Of a DNA stretch of 64,000 nt, positions 56,296-63,659 are shown piece by piece (position 1 is the stretch's first letter; each line of letters opens with the position of its first letter). The notes under the pieces are model-generated. The model was not told the DNA's origin and ran no database searches. It saw only the letters and a list, made by a program, of their open reading frames with translations. This DNA is from a virus. A program made the translations under genes and the position numbers. Where the stretch lies: positions 1 through 64,000 of IMG/VR virus record IMGVR_UViG_3300031972_002446; one strand, written 5' to 3'.

Positions 56296-56670
56296 TTACA
56301 GACAATTCTTTGTAAAAATTATTCCTTTGTTTTGTGGTGCTGGTTGAGGCTTAGGGAATTTAACCACATCACTAACAACCCACCCATATTTGTTTTTATC
56401 GTCCCATTTATACGACATATCATTATCTGGTACAAGATGACGGTTATAATCATCACGCCACTCATTTTCATCTTTATATTGAAAACTATGAGAGAAAGTA
56501 ACTATACCAATGATCCTAGCCTTGAAATTCCCTGTCTTGCCGGGAGTTTCTATTAAGGCTAGTTCTTCGCCCTCATATTTCTCTGGCAGGGGGTAACTTC
56601 TCGTTTCCACACATTTATTTCCAATAATTAAATTTTCTGCCCAAGGACACTGAATATTAATACCAGTCAT
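56296..56670 (-). CDS. ASCH-domain protein
   Basis: A 124-residue ASCH domain: NIQCPWAENLIIGNKCVETRSYPLP (substrate-binding basic pocket with Lys and Glu), then ALIETPG and FKARIIGIVTF, the beta barrel. ASCH proteins bind RNA or act on modified nucleobases. Overlaps the 67-residue gene by 14 nt. Confidence 0.82.
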   Translation of the reverse strand: MTGINIQCPWAENLIIGNKCVETRSYPLPEKYEGEELALIETPGKTGNFKARIIGIVTFSHSFQYKDENEWRDDYNRHLVPDNDMSYKWDDKNKYGWVVSDVVKFPKPQPAPQNKGIIFTKNCL

Positions 56671-56860
56671 TTTTATGCAAATACTCCTGAAGGAAATTTT
56701 TTAAGGCATGAAGTTCTATTTTACTCATCGGACTGAAACTGTCAATATATCCAGTTTTTTCTTCGCCTTCTTCTGTTTTATAAACTCTGTAAAATTGAAT
56801 AGAGTGTATATCCTTATGTATATTTTCTTGTATTTTGAAATCTACTGTTTTAGGTAACAT
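56657..56860 (-). CDS. small hypothetical protein (67 aa)
   Basis: MLPKTVDFKIQENIHKDIHS and a beta-rich middle (YRVYKTEEGEEKTGYIDS). No family recognised. GGTGTAT motif upstream. Confidence 0.5.
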   Translation of the reverse strand: MLPKTVDFKIQENIHKDIHSIQFYRVYKTEEGEEKTGYIDSFSPMSKIELHALKNFLQEYLHKNDWY

Positions 56861-56904
56861 AATTAATAATCCGGTTCTACAATGTAAAAATAATACAGTT
56901 TGTA

Positions 56905-56910
56905 TACACC
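56905..56910 (-). promoter_or_regulatory. GGTGTAT upstream motif
   Basis: Minus strand AAAGGTGTATACAAACTG, 45 nt before ATG 56860. Confidence 0.48.
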
Positions 56911-56917
56911 TTTATAT

Positions 56918-57745
56918 TTAATTATTCGTATAGTATTTTAATATGTCGTCAATACCTTTTTTTATAGTGATTTGAGGATGCCAGAAGTTCATTATGTATT
57001 CATCTGGAGGATTTAGTTTATTAAATTGTACTTCATCTGTTTGCGTGTCCTTTACTATATCACAATTTGTTTTATTGCTAATCAGTTTAGCAATATCTAT
57101 TATTTTCACCCATTCAAAACTAGTTATATGATAGGGCTTAGTCTTGTCTAGACTATGAAACTGTTCAGCCAGTATACTTAAACAATTACTACAATCATCT
57201 GCGTGTAAAAACTGCCTAGATTCCTCACCATCTGTTAACATATCAATAACGCCATTATTAATTGCTTTTAATATAAAGTCTGTTATTACATGGAATTTGT
57301 TTGCATCTTTTTCTATTCCGTAAACATTCCAAAACTTAACAACTAAACCACCCAATAATTTTGTATAAATTTCCCCTATGTTTTTTAATGCGCCATAGGT
57401 CGATTGTTCCATGTTGGACATTTGAGAGGAAGCAAATATAAAAGGTTTCGCATGTCTTCCTATAAGACTCATAGTATTTTCTATGATTCTCATATTATTG
57501 GAAACAAATTTTGGATCATTTTGATATTCTTTTAAATATCTTGAACCACCAACATCAAACGCTAAAAAATATATAAAATCACTTTTACATATGTAGTCTT
57601 CTAAGATTGTATTATTTGGTATTCGTAAATCATGGTTGTGAGTAATACTAATATCAAATTCTAAAACTTTTTCTTGTTTGTTTTTTAAGAAAGAAGTTAG
57701 ATGGTTGCCTATTTGACCAGATGATCCTATAATTAAACTTGTCAT
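56918..57745 (-). CDS. NAD-dependent epimerase/dehydratase (extended SDR)
   Basis: A 275-residue Rossmann enzyme: LIIGSSGQIGNHL (NAD loop), then SQMSNMEQSTYGALKN with catalytic Tyr and Lys (YxxxK), and FLHADDC near the substrate site. It interconverts nucleotide sugars. Overlaps its neighbour by 1 nt in the last glycan block of the window. Confidence 0.85.
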   Translation of the reverse strand: MTSLIIGSSGQIGNHLTSFLKNKQEKVLEFDISITHNHDLRIPNNTILEDYICKSDFIYFLAFDVGGSRYLKEYQNDPKFVSNNMRIIENTMSLIGRHAKPFIFASSQMSNMEQSTYGALKNIGEIYTKLLGGLVVKFWNVYGIEKDANKFHVITDFILKAINNGVIDMLTDGEESRQFLHADDCSNCLSILAEQFHSLDKTKPYHITSFEWVKIIDIAKLISNKTNCDIVKDTQTDEVQFNKLNPPDEYIMNFWHPQITIKKGIDDILKYYTNN

Positions 57746-58587
57746 TATGCTACATACCTTATATGTTTATCTATCATGGTATAAGGACTATTAGAGTATA
57801 AAGCACTAAAGAATCCTAAATTACTATTAACCAATAATTTATGATGACATTTACTCATCAGCAAAGCCTCTAAAACAGCCGCTTCACCTTTATCATAATT
57901 ATTGTTATTAAAAAGCCAAGTAGTATCAATATTATTTTTATCCGATATATATGGATGATCATAGAATATAATACTATTACCGAAATATTTTCTAATATAA
58001 TCTCTGGGTTCTTTATCATTAGACATTACATAAACTTTATCGTAATCGTCTATGTAAGATTTAATAGTTTTAACATAGTATTCGTTGTCCATCAAATATT
58101 GTTGATGTCTACCATGTCCTCTGTTATTATTGGCGTAATGTTCCCCATTTCTAATATGTATACCAATTACTTTGTATTGACTGAATAATGTTTGATGTAA
58201 AATATCTAATTTGTGTTGTATATGAGGCTGGATTTTAATATATTTGTCAATTATTGTCTTGGCAAAATGTATAACATCTTGATCTTTATCTAAAACATAT
58301 CTACCATTTTTTACAGTGAACATTAGGTTATTGACGAAATTTTGATTAACTATAATATCGGAGGTTGTCTCGGAAGATATATCTACATCTAAAAAAGGTT
58401 GTTGAAAATAATATTCCCAAACATTGTTGGTTTTATTATAATTAGTGTCGTAATAAGGCGTGGTATTAATTAAAGAAATATATAAAGCATCTTCTGAATT
58501 TTTTAAATATTTAAAAGCATCTACGACAGTCCAAAAATATGCAAACAAACCTCTGGAAGCAAAATTATCTTTATAAATATAAATCAT
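57745..58587 (-). CDS. fucosyltransferase-like glycosyltransferase
   Basis: A 280-residue protein with VIGIHIRNGEHY (HxR donor motif), DYDKVYVMSND and a C-terminal VNSNLGFFSALYS segment, the pattern of O-fucosyltransferase/NodZ-like GT families. Different from the GT11 at 7501-8343. Probably adds fucose or a related deoxysugar. Confidence 0.68.
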   Translation of the reverse strand: MIYIYKDNFASRGLFAYFWTVVDAFKYLKNSEDALYISLINTTPYYDTNYNKTNNVWEYYFQQPFLDVDISSETTSDIIVNQNFVNNLMFTVKNGRYVLDKDQDVIHFAKTIIDKYIKIQPHIQHKLDILHQTLFSQYKVIGIHIRNGEHYANNNRGHGRHQQYLMDNEYYVKTIKSYIDDYDKVYVMSNDKEPRDYIRKYFGNSIIFYDHPYISDKNNIDTTWLFNNNNYDKGEAAVLEALLMSKCHHKLLVNSNLGFFSALYSNSPYTMIDKHIRYVA

Positions 58588-59310
58588 TTATCTATCAGAT
58601 TGTACTGTTCCATCGTTGTTTAGTCTATCGTGCAAATAACACAATCTATTAATTTTACTTCTATCAATATTGTTTTGTTTTAAATGCTCTAAAAGCCTTA
58701 ACTCTGAGTTACCATTACCAATGTTGTCTTTTAAAATACTTAAATACTTTTCACAATATATTTTAATTGTTTCTATTGGGCCAATAGCAAACCTGTCATA
58801 CACACCTCCTAAATAATCTTTAATATTAGTTTTATTATGACATAGAGGAATATTTAACGTGTCTTTATTTATTTTATCAATCGGAAAATTTTCCCACGGT
58901 ATATGATCACATCTTAATCTACATACTAAATCATATTTAATATTATTAATTTTAACATACTCTTGAAATAATTGAAAACAGCGATAAACACCATACCATT
59001 GTAGTATATAATGTTCCATTCTGTTTTTTAAAATATATTCGTTTTTTTCTATCTTGGGTTTGCTAAAAGTTATGCCATTTTTGTGACTTATATCTTTAGT
59101 TTCTGAATTTTTCATAGAGTCTTTTTCAAAACATAAGACGTTTGGTTTTAATTTTTGAAGAGAGGATACGTTTATTTCGGTTAAATCCTCATCAGGTATG
59201 TAGAAATATGTATCAAATCCATCAAACTGTGAAAAAAGTTTGTTGTGTATTTCTGGTAGTGCATATGCAAAGCCTCTCATTTGACCACTAAACAAAAAAG
59301 CACAGTTCAT
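58588..59310 (-). CDS. SGQMR-type glycosyltransferase-like protein
   Basis: A 240-residue protein with CAFLFSGQMRGF at the N-terminus and LVCRLRCDHIPW plus DRFAIGP later, a set I associate with a poorly characterised transferase family. Related in layout to 3526-4194. Directly adjoining the methyltransferase gene. Confidence 0.5.
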   Translation of the reverse strand: MNCAFLFSGQMRGFAYALPEIHNKLFSQFDGFDTYFYIPDEDLTEINVSSLQKLKPNVLCFEKDSMKNSETKDISHKNGITFSKPKIEKNEYILKNRMEHYILQWYGVYRCFQLFQEYVKINNIKYDLVCRLRCDHIPWENFPIDKINKDTLNIPLCHNKTNIKDYLGGVYDRFAIGPIETIKIYCEKYLSILKDNIGNGNSELRLLEHLKQNNIDRSKINRLCYLHDRLNNDGTVQSDR

Positions 59311-59939
59311 TATATCTTCCTTAATATAGTTAAACCATGACTAATTGGTAATGTACTATATTCGTAAGAATCTCCATATATCTCCATAAATTTCAATAAA
59401 CCACCGTAAACACCATTACCTCCAAATTCATGGTTGGGAGGATAATTGTTTCGGTTGTATTCCGGTTGATTATTAGTATGCATAGTATCGTGTAGCAAAA
59501 CTAAAGATTTATTATTAATAATTTGATCTATTAAACATAATTCTTTAAATACATGATCTGAACTGTGCCAGTCATCTACAAGTACGATATCGTAAATATC
59601 TTTATTTTCAACTGATTCTTCTAAAAATTTTAAACTATCTTTTTGATGAAAAATCCAATAAAGTAATAAGTTATTAGGTAAACGCCCTCCAATATGACGA
59701 AATTGAGGGATATTTTTATCTACAGAGCATACCTCGCCATCAGTAATTTCTGCACCAAGCACTAGGGGTAATGTACTACCACCATCTCTACAGCCTAGTT
59801 CAAGAATATTTTTGGCTTTTAAACCAGTAACTAAGGATATAAATATTGGGCCTAATGCTGGAGTTTCATTGTTTCTGGGGTTAATTTCTTGGGTAATTTT
59901 AAACGTGTTGTGGATATGCCACATCGCATCAAAATCCAT
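59310..59939 (-). CDS. class I SAM methyltransferase (Methyltransf_24/CmcI-like)
   Basis: A 209-residue methyltransferase: LGPIFISLVTGLKAKNILEL then GCRDGGST is the SAM-binding glycine loop, CSVDKNIPQF supplies the acidic ribose-binding residue, and VLVDDWHSSDHV the post-motif. Probably methylates a sugar in the adjacent glycan pathway. Confidence 0.8.
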   Translation of the reverse strand: MDFDAMWHIHNTFKITQEINPRNNETPALGPIFISLVTGLKAKNILELGCRDGGSTLPLVLGAEITDGEVCSVDKNIPQFRHIGGRLPNNLLLYWIFHQKDSLKFLEESVENKDIYDIVLVDDWHSSDHVFKELCLIDQIINNKSLVLLHDTMHTNNQPEYNRNNYPPNHEFGGNGVYGGLLKFMEIYGDSYEYSTLPISHGLTILRKI

Positions 59940-60137
59940 TTACTTTTCCTTTTTCGATTTTATGAAAAGATTAATTAAAAAATTTCTTAATTCTTTTAAT
60001 TCTGATACTGATATATCTTCCAACTTTTCATACAATACCCAATCGTCTTTGTTTTCTCCAAACTTTCTCCAAACTTCTAATATTGTTTTTTTAGTTTCAG
60101 AATCCTGAGTAACTCTAAACTTGGTATTATCACTCAT
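59940..60137 (-). CDS. small helical protein (65 aa)
   Basis: SDNTKFRVTQDSETKKTILE start, coiled C-terminus (SVSELKELRNFLINLFIKSK). No family recognised. GGAGG upstream and a GGTGTAT motif 37-42 nt away. Confidence 0.45.
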   Translation of the reverse strand: MSDNTKFRVTQDSETKKTILEVWRKFGENKDDWVLYEKLEDISVSELKELRNFLINLFIKSKKEK

Positions 60138-60173
60138 AATGACCTCCTAACTTTTATCGGCCATATATAACAA

Positions 60174-60179
60174 TACACC
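60174..60179 (-). promoter_or_regulatory. GGTGTAT upstream motif
   Basis: Minus strand ATAGGTGTATTGTTATATAT, 37-42 nt before ATG 60137. Confidence 0.48.
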
Positions 60180-60182
60180 TAT

Positions 60183-60329
60183 TTACTCACTATGAACAAT
60201 TTTTTTCATTTTCTTTTCTATATTAGTAAGAGTCTTTTTTACTTGGGTTGATAATTCATAATCTTTTTTATATGCTAAAACAGCATCTAAAATCTTCCAT
60301 GCTTCTGCTGGACTTATTTCTATAGACAT
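60183..60329 (-). CDS. small helical protein (48 aa)
   Basis: ATG 60329, AGGGA upstream. SIEISPAEAWKILDAVLAYK then a basic helix. No family recognised. Confidence 0.45.
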   Translation of the reverse strand: MSIEISPAEAWKILDAVLAYKKDYELSTQVKKTLTNIEKKMKKIVHSE

Positions 60330-60337
60330 AATTTTCC

Positions 60338-60835
60338 CTAGTAAGAATGAACAGTCCAAGTGGTCTCAGTAATAAATTCCATCTGTAATGTTTTAGCAAG
60401 TTCCTTGCCCAGTTTTGTCATTTTAGTTTCAAAAAGACCATAAGGCTCAAACATGATGTACAAAACACCTGTCATTATATCGTAACCTGATTCTCTATTA
60501 CTATCAAATATTCTCAAATTCCAATCAGGTAAATCATCAGCATCAATTCCTGTATGCTGGCAAAATGTTCTGAGCATAAACTGATTATGCTCTCTATCAT
60601 TTTCATAACCAGATGAATATTCACCCTGTTCCATACTGAGCGCATTAATAAATGTGTCGATAAATCCATCTCTGTTTTTAATCATAGTAGCAAATACTTC
60701 TTCATCAATATATTTTTCTTGATATAGAACATTTGCAATAATTTGCCTAACTGCTTTCTTTTTAATTTCATTTCTACGAAGAAAATCTACAAACTCAACA
60801 GCAACAGCACTTTCTGTATAAATATCACTTCCCAT
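60338..60835 (-). CDS. hypothetical protein (165 aa)
   Basis: MGSDIYTESAVAVEFVDFLR and later YDIMTGVLYIMFEPYGLFET. Acidic and helical at the start, beta later. Not recognised; co-located with the small-domain family genes. Confidence 0.45.
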   Translation of the reverse strand: MGSDIYTESAVAVEFVDFLRRNEIKKKAVRQIIANVLYQEKYIDEEVFATMIKNRDGFIDTFINALSMEQGEYSSGYENDREHNQFMLRTFCQHTGIDADDLPDWNLRIFDSNRESGYDIMTGVLYIMFEPYGLFETKMTKLGKELAKTLQMEFITETTWTVHSY

Positions 60836-61008
60836 TATTCATCAACCTCCTTAGTAAATCTATAATATAATCTTTCTACCTCTTTTAAATTGTAAGAATA
60901 AGGAGCAACATTATCCTCATTCTGATTGTTCCATCGCATATCTTCATGTAGAGAATCTAGTGCGTCAAGAACAATATCCATGTCATTTTCCTCAATAAGA
61001 TACTTCAT
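60835..61008 (-). CDS. small acidic protein (57 aa)
   Basis: ATG 61008 overlaps the upstream stop as ATGA, and its stop overlaps the next start. MKYLIEENDMDIVLDALDSL is helical. Coupled on both sides. Confidence 0.45.
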   Translation of the reverse strand: MKYLIEENDMDIVLDALDSLHEDMRWNNQNEDNVAPYSYNLKEVERLYYRFTKEVDE

Positions 61009-61538
61009 GCTTCTGACCCGTATCTTTGACCTGCCTCATAACTCAACTGTATAATATCATCTAATTCACAGAATAAACTATCAGACATACCTAATTGCCA
61101 ATCTTCACCATTGTACCCTTTATCGAATACCTCTTGACAAATCTCCCAAAGCATATTGCTAGTTTCACCTTCATGTATCATTCGATGAACACAACCACTG
61201 TCTGTATAATCCTCAACGTCATCTTCTGTATAATCAGGATTCTCGTCTAAATAACCATCAATATAATGGTTCATTCTTGGTTCTGCTACCTCAACCCACC
61301 AACTATCAAATGTTTTAAATTCTACTTCATTCATTACATTTCCTCTCACACTTTTTAAGTATTTAGCAATAGTTGCAGCAGTATCCTGTACTGGTATTCC
61401 TGCCTGTTCATGTATAATTAATGCCATTATAGCAGTATCAGCAACATCTTCTCTTAACAAAATAGTAAATAAATCCTCTCCATATTCTTGTTTTATGTAA
61501 TCAGCGACTTTATTAGTATAAGTGTCATTATGCTTCAT
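61005..61538 (-). CDS. small-domain family member with acidic extension (177 aa)
   Basis: Residues about 1-65 (TNKVADYIKQEYGEDLFTIL ... AATIAKYLKSVRG) match the layout of the 61944 gene nearly position by position. The remaining part is a separate Glu/Asp-rich region with ELDDIIQLSYEAGQRYG at its end. Same paralogous family as 46599 and 46856. Confidence 0.5.
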   Translation of the reverse strand: MKHNDTYTNKVADYIKQEYGEDLFTILLREDVADTAIMALIIHEQAGIPVQDTAATIAKYLKSVRGNVMNEVEFKTFDSWWVEVAEPRMNHYIDGYLDENPDYTEDDVEDYTDSGCVHRMIHEGETSNMLWEICQEVFDKGYNGEDWQLGMSDSLFCELDDIIQLSYEAGQRYGSEA

Positions 61539-61543
61539 AATTG

Positions 61544-61771
61544 TCAATCATCTAATTCTTCACCATACATTTTTTTCCAACAATTATCACAAGTTCCGCT
61601 AATTAGCAATTCTCTTTCTGCTACTGTTAAATAATCTAAACAATTTTGTATGTAGCAATCTCCTTTTTGCCAAGCGTCAAAATCTCGCTCATCTAAAGTT
61701 ATAGCATATTCTACATTACAATGCCTGCAAACTACATGCATAACATCATTTCTTTCATTAAATGCTATCAT
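61544..61771 (-). CDS. small zinc-ribbon protein (75 aa)
   Basis: CRHCNVEY and CDNCWKKM provide CxxC pairs with an intervening Asp/Glu-rich loop. Start ATG 61771 overlaps the previous stop; an internal ATG at residue 11 is an alternative. Putative nucleic-acid- or protein-binding zinc module. Confidence 0.6.
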   Translation of the reverse strand: MIAFNERNDVMHVVCRHCNVEYAITLDERDFDAWQKGDCYIQNCLDYLTVAERELLISGTCDNCWKKMYGEELDD

Positions 61772-61944
61772 TTTAAATATTCATTAATTTTATTAGACAA
61801 ATCCTGCAATTCATTTGTTGTTACCCTCATTCTAATATAATCCGAACTGATAACATTAGTAATATCTAACACATGATGTCCACACTCTTCACTTACCCTG
61901 AATTTATAAACATCAAATTCATAAACCAAGTCTTGTTTAAGCAT
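61768..61944 (-). CDS. small hypothetical protein (58 aa)
   Basis: ATG 61944 shares TAATG with the upstream stop. MLKQDLVYEFDVYKFRVSEE ... TTNELQDLSNKINEYLK; beta/helix mixture. No family recognised. Confidence 0.45.
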   Translation of the reverse strand: MLKQDLVYEFDVYKFRVSEECGHHVLDITNVISSDYIRMRVTTNELQDLSNKINEYLK

Positions 61945-62150
61945 TATTTCCTCTTTTTTCTTAAAAAACCTATAAGATGATGTGCAGCGTTATTAATGCT
62001 TTCTCCTGATTCATAGCAGTAATTTATAATAGCACCTGCATTATTTGCGTCTTCATCAGAAATTTGTAATTCCTGTGTCATATCTCCGTATTCATCCACC
62101 AAATAATCAGCAACAGCACTACTGTATTCGTTAACATTTTGAAATTGCAT
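61944..62150 (-). CDS. small-domain family member (68 aa)
   Basis: EYSSAVADYLVDEYGDMTQE ... ESGESINNAAHHLIGFLR aligns with the 61005 gene's N-terminal domain. This is the shortest copy and represents the domain alone. Driven by its own early-type promoter. Confidence 0.55.
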   Translation of the reverse strand: MQFQNVNEYSSAVADYLVDEYGDMTQELQISDEDANNAGAIINYCYESGESINNAAHHLIGFLRKKRK

Positions 62151-62183
62151 TGTTGTTTCTTTCTGAAAAGGTCGGTTTTTATT

Positions 62184-62212
62184 AGTATATCATACTTATC
62201 GTCTGTTGTCAA
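62184..62212 (-). promoter_or_regulatory. sigma70-like promoter with GACGATAAG spacer
   Basis: TTGACA (62212-62207) overlapping the previous stop codon, 17-nt spacer with CAGACGATAAG, TATACT (62189-62184), 34 nt before ATG 62150. Confidence 0.85.
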
Positions 62213-62376
62213 TCAATATCTTTACAAGAATTTTCATCTATGGTATCACCTAGTAAAACTACAGCATTTTCTAGTAAAACACCCATAATTTTGGGTTCGA
62301 TATTATCTATATGGGTTAATTGATTCTCATAGTCGATAATGAATTTTTCAATCCTTAGCCTTAATTGATTAGTCAC
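62209..62376 (-). CDS. small protein, GTG start (55 aa), copy A of a pair
   Basis: GTG 62376 with TAGGAT upstream. TNQLRLRIEKFIIDYENQLT ... VLLENAVVLLGDTI is clearly homologous to the 62563 gene. An in-frame ATG is lacking. Helical. Confidence 0.55.
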   Translation of the reverse strand: MTNQLRLRIEKFIIDYENQLTHIDNIEPKIMGVLLENAVVLLGDTIDENSCKDID

Positions 62377-62384
62377 ATATTATC

Positions 62385-62561
62385 CTATTTTAAATCTCTA
62401 ATATTATAAAACCCATCAAGAAAATTAACCATATTATTTATCTGATCAACAGTATAAGGTTGATACCCTGTACTCTTTTCCAGTTTTTTCATAACTTCGC
62501 CCATATGCTCCAATGAGTCCACAATCATGGTAATATCATGTTTATCTAATTCTACAAGCAT
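62385..62561 (-). CDS. small hypothetical protein (58 aa)
   Basis: ATG 62561. MLVELDKHDITMIVDSLEHM ... NNMVNFLDGFYNIRDLK; helical. Lies between the two paralogues. Confidence 0.48.
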   Translation of the reverse strand: MLVELDKHDITMIVDSLEHMGEVMKKLEKSTGYQPYTVDQINNMVNFLDGFYNIRDLK

Positions 62562-62562
62562 C

Positions 62563-62715
62563 TTAATTGTCCTTTTTTACAACTTCTGTTAGTAGATCAA
62601 TAGCACCCTCTAAAAATATATCTGTAGTTGCCACATCCATATTATCTATATCATTAATTTGATTCTCATAGGCCAGAATAAACTTTTCTATATTTTGTCG
62701 TAATTCATCTGTCAT
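62563..62715 (-). CDS. small protein (50 aa), copy B of a pair
   Basis: ATG 62715 overlaps the upstream stop (ATGA). TDELRQNIEKFILAYENQIN ... DIFLEGAIDLLTEVV matches copy A (62209-62376) closely over the first 25 residues. Tandem duplication with one gene between. Confidence 0.55.
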   Translation of the reverse strand: MTDELRQNIEKFILAYENQINDIDNMDVATTDIFLEGAIDLLTEVVKKDN

Positions 62716-62933
62716 ACTGACACCCTCTCTTTGCTAAATCTATCCTCTAAATTAAAGACTTCCCACATTTCCCTAGACAATCTATTAATATCTTCCATAT
62801 TATAATCTTTACCCATATCAGGGAAACCTTTTTCTTGGTCTTTTCTCATCCTTGCACGTTTTTCCAATAGAGCGTCGTACAACATAAGATAATCTTGGTC
62901 TGTAATATCAAATAATTCATTAAAGTATTTCAT
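62712..62933 (-). CDS. small hypothetical protein (73 aa)
   Basis: Start ATG 62933 with GGTGGCGG upstream overlaps the previous stop. MKYFNELFDITDQDYLMLYD, DMGKDYNMEDINRLSREMW; helical. No family recognised. Confidence 0.5.
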   Translation of the reverse strand: MKYFNELFDITDQDYLMLYDALLEKRARMRKDQEKGFPDMGKDYNMEDINRLSREMWEVFNLEDRFSKERVSV

Positions 62934-63256
62934 ACCGCCACCTTCCTTCCACTGTATAAATAACCCCCATGAGGATCGCAAACCTCTAAAATTCTATCAA
63001 AATTCTCTGCCAGATTATATCTAGCACCTTTTGCTGGAGAGTTCCATGTAGCCGCTTTTAGTATATCCAAATTATTATTATCCACAAAAGCATGAACACT
63101 ACTACCACCGCCAGCATCTACTCTGATAATTTTAGTATACTTTTTATTTACTTTAAAGTCATACTTGACAGGAGGGTTTGTAGGATATTTAGCCTTAAAT
63201 TTAGACTCCAATATTTCACACCATTCTTCTACAAAATTAATATACTTATTAATCAT
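62930..63256 (-). CDS. hypothetical protein (108 aa)
   Basis: MINKYINFVEEWCEILESKF; DAGGGSSVHAFVDNNNLDIL and KGARYNLAENFDRILEVCD suggest an alpha/beta fold. Similar small proteins with VHAFVD segments occur widely in large phages. Unknown role. Confidence 0.5.
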   Translation of the reverse strand: MINKYINFVEEWCEILESKFKAKYPTNPPVKYDFKVNKKYTKIIRVDAGGGSSVHAFVDNNNLDILKAATWNSPAKGARYNLAENFDRILEVCDPHGGYLYSGRKVAV

Positions 63257-63363
63257 ACTTTCTTTCTCCTTTTATCTACTTTCCATTCTCTGTAAGATGC
63301 TATAAAAAACCACGCTGTAGCCACAATAGCCACGATATGTAATACTCTTCCGACTATTTCCAT
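63253..63363 (-). CDS. tiny membrane protein (36 aa)
   Basis: ATG 63363; GRVLHIVAIVATAWFFIA is one membrane helix with a basic tail (KRRKKV). Start and stop overlap neighbours. Likely membrane anchor or holin-like peptide. Confidence 0.45.
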   Translation of the reverse strand: MEIVGRVLHIVAIVATAWFFIASYREWKVDKRRKKV

Positions 63364-63409
63364 TTGATTTCTATTTCATTTCTTTTTGATTTGTGGGTGA
63401 TTAACCCAT

Positions 63410-63586
63410 TTAGGTCATTTGATTCTTATTTTTGGTGGGAATCGTACCCAATAAGGTTCTATCAATTATATGCAGATTCTTTATTTCTTGATGCTTTATA
63501 TCTATTGGATTTGTATGTAAATGAGTGTGTAAAACCTTGCGTAATAGTTTGATTTCGCTATCTGTGAGAAGTATGCTTTTATACAT
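63410..63586 (-). CDS. small basic protein (58 aa), first gene after promoter
   Basis: ATG 63586 with AGGTATAGG upstream. MYKSILLTDSEIKLLRKVLH then a His/Asn/Lys-rich stretch. Driven by the promoter at 63632-63659; it leads the small-gene operon. Confidence 0.5.
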   Translation of the reverse strand: MYKSILLTDSEIKLLRKVLHTHLHTNPIDIKHQEIKNLHIIDRTLLGTIPTKNKNQMT

Positions 63587-63631
63587 TTTTTCCTATACCT
63601 ATTACATAAACTACTACTAGTACTAATAGAC

Positions 63632-63659
63632 ATTATACCATAAGTAACCATAGAGTCAA
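63632..63659 (-). promoter_or_regulatory. sigma70-like promoter at right-hand end
   Basis: TTGACT (63659-63654), 16 nt, TATAAT (63637-63632). CCGATA lies just upstream of the -35, not in the spacer. Drives the 63.6-59.9 kb small-gene block. Confidence 0.7.

Noticed and set aside
61535-61548. TTGACA near 61543 as a promoter
   Set aside because: No -10 element at an acceptable distance, and the start codon of the next gene is immediately downstream.
63364-63552. Plus-strand frame and T-arm-like GGG TACGATT CCC segment
   Set aside because: The minus strand encodes the 58-residue basic gene here. The T-loop candidate lacks the conserved TTC start and no cloverleaf can be drawn.
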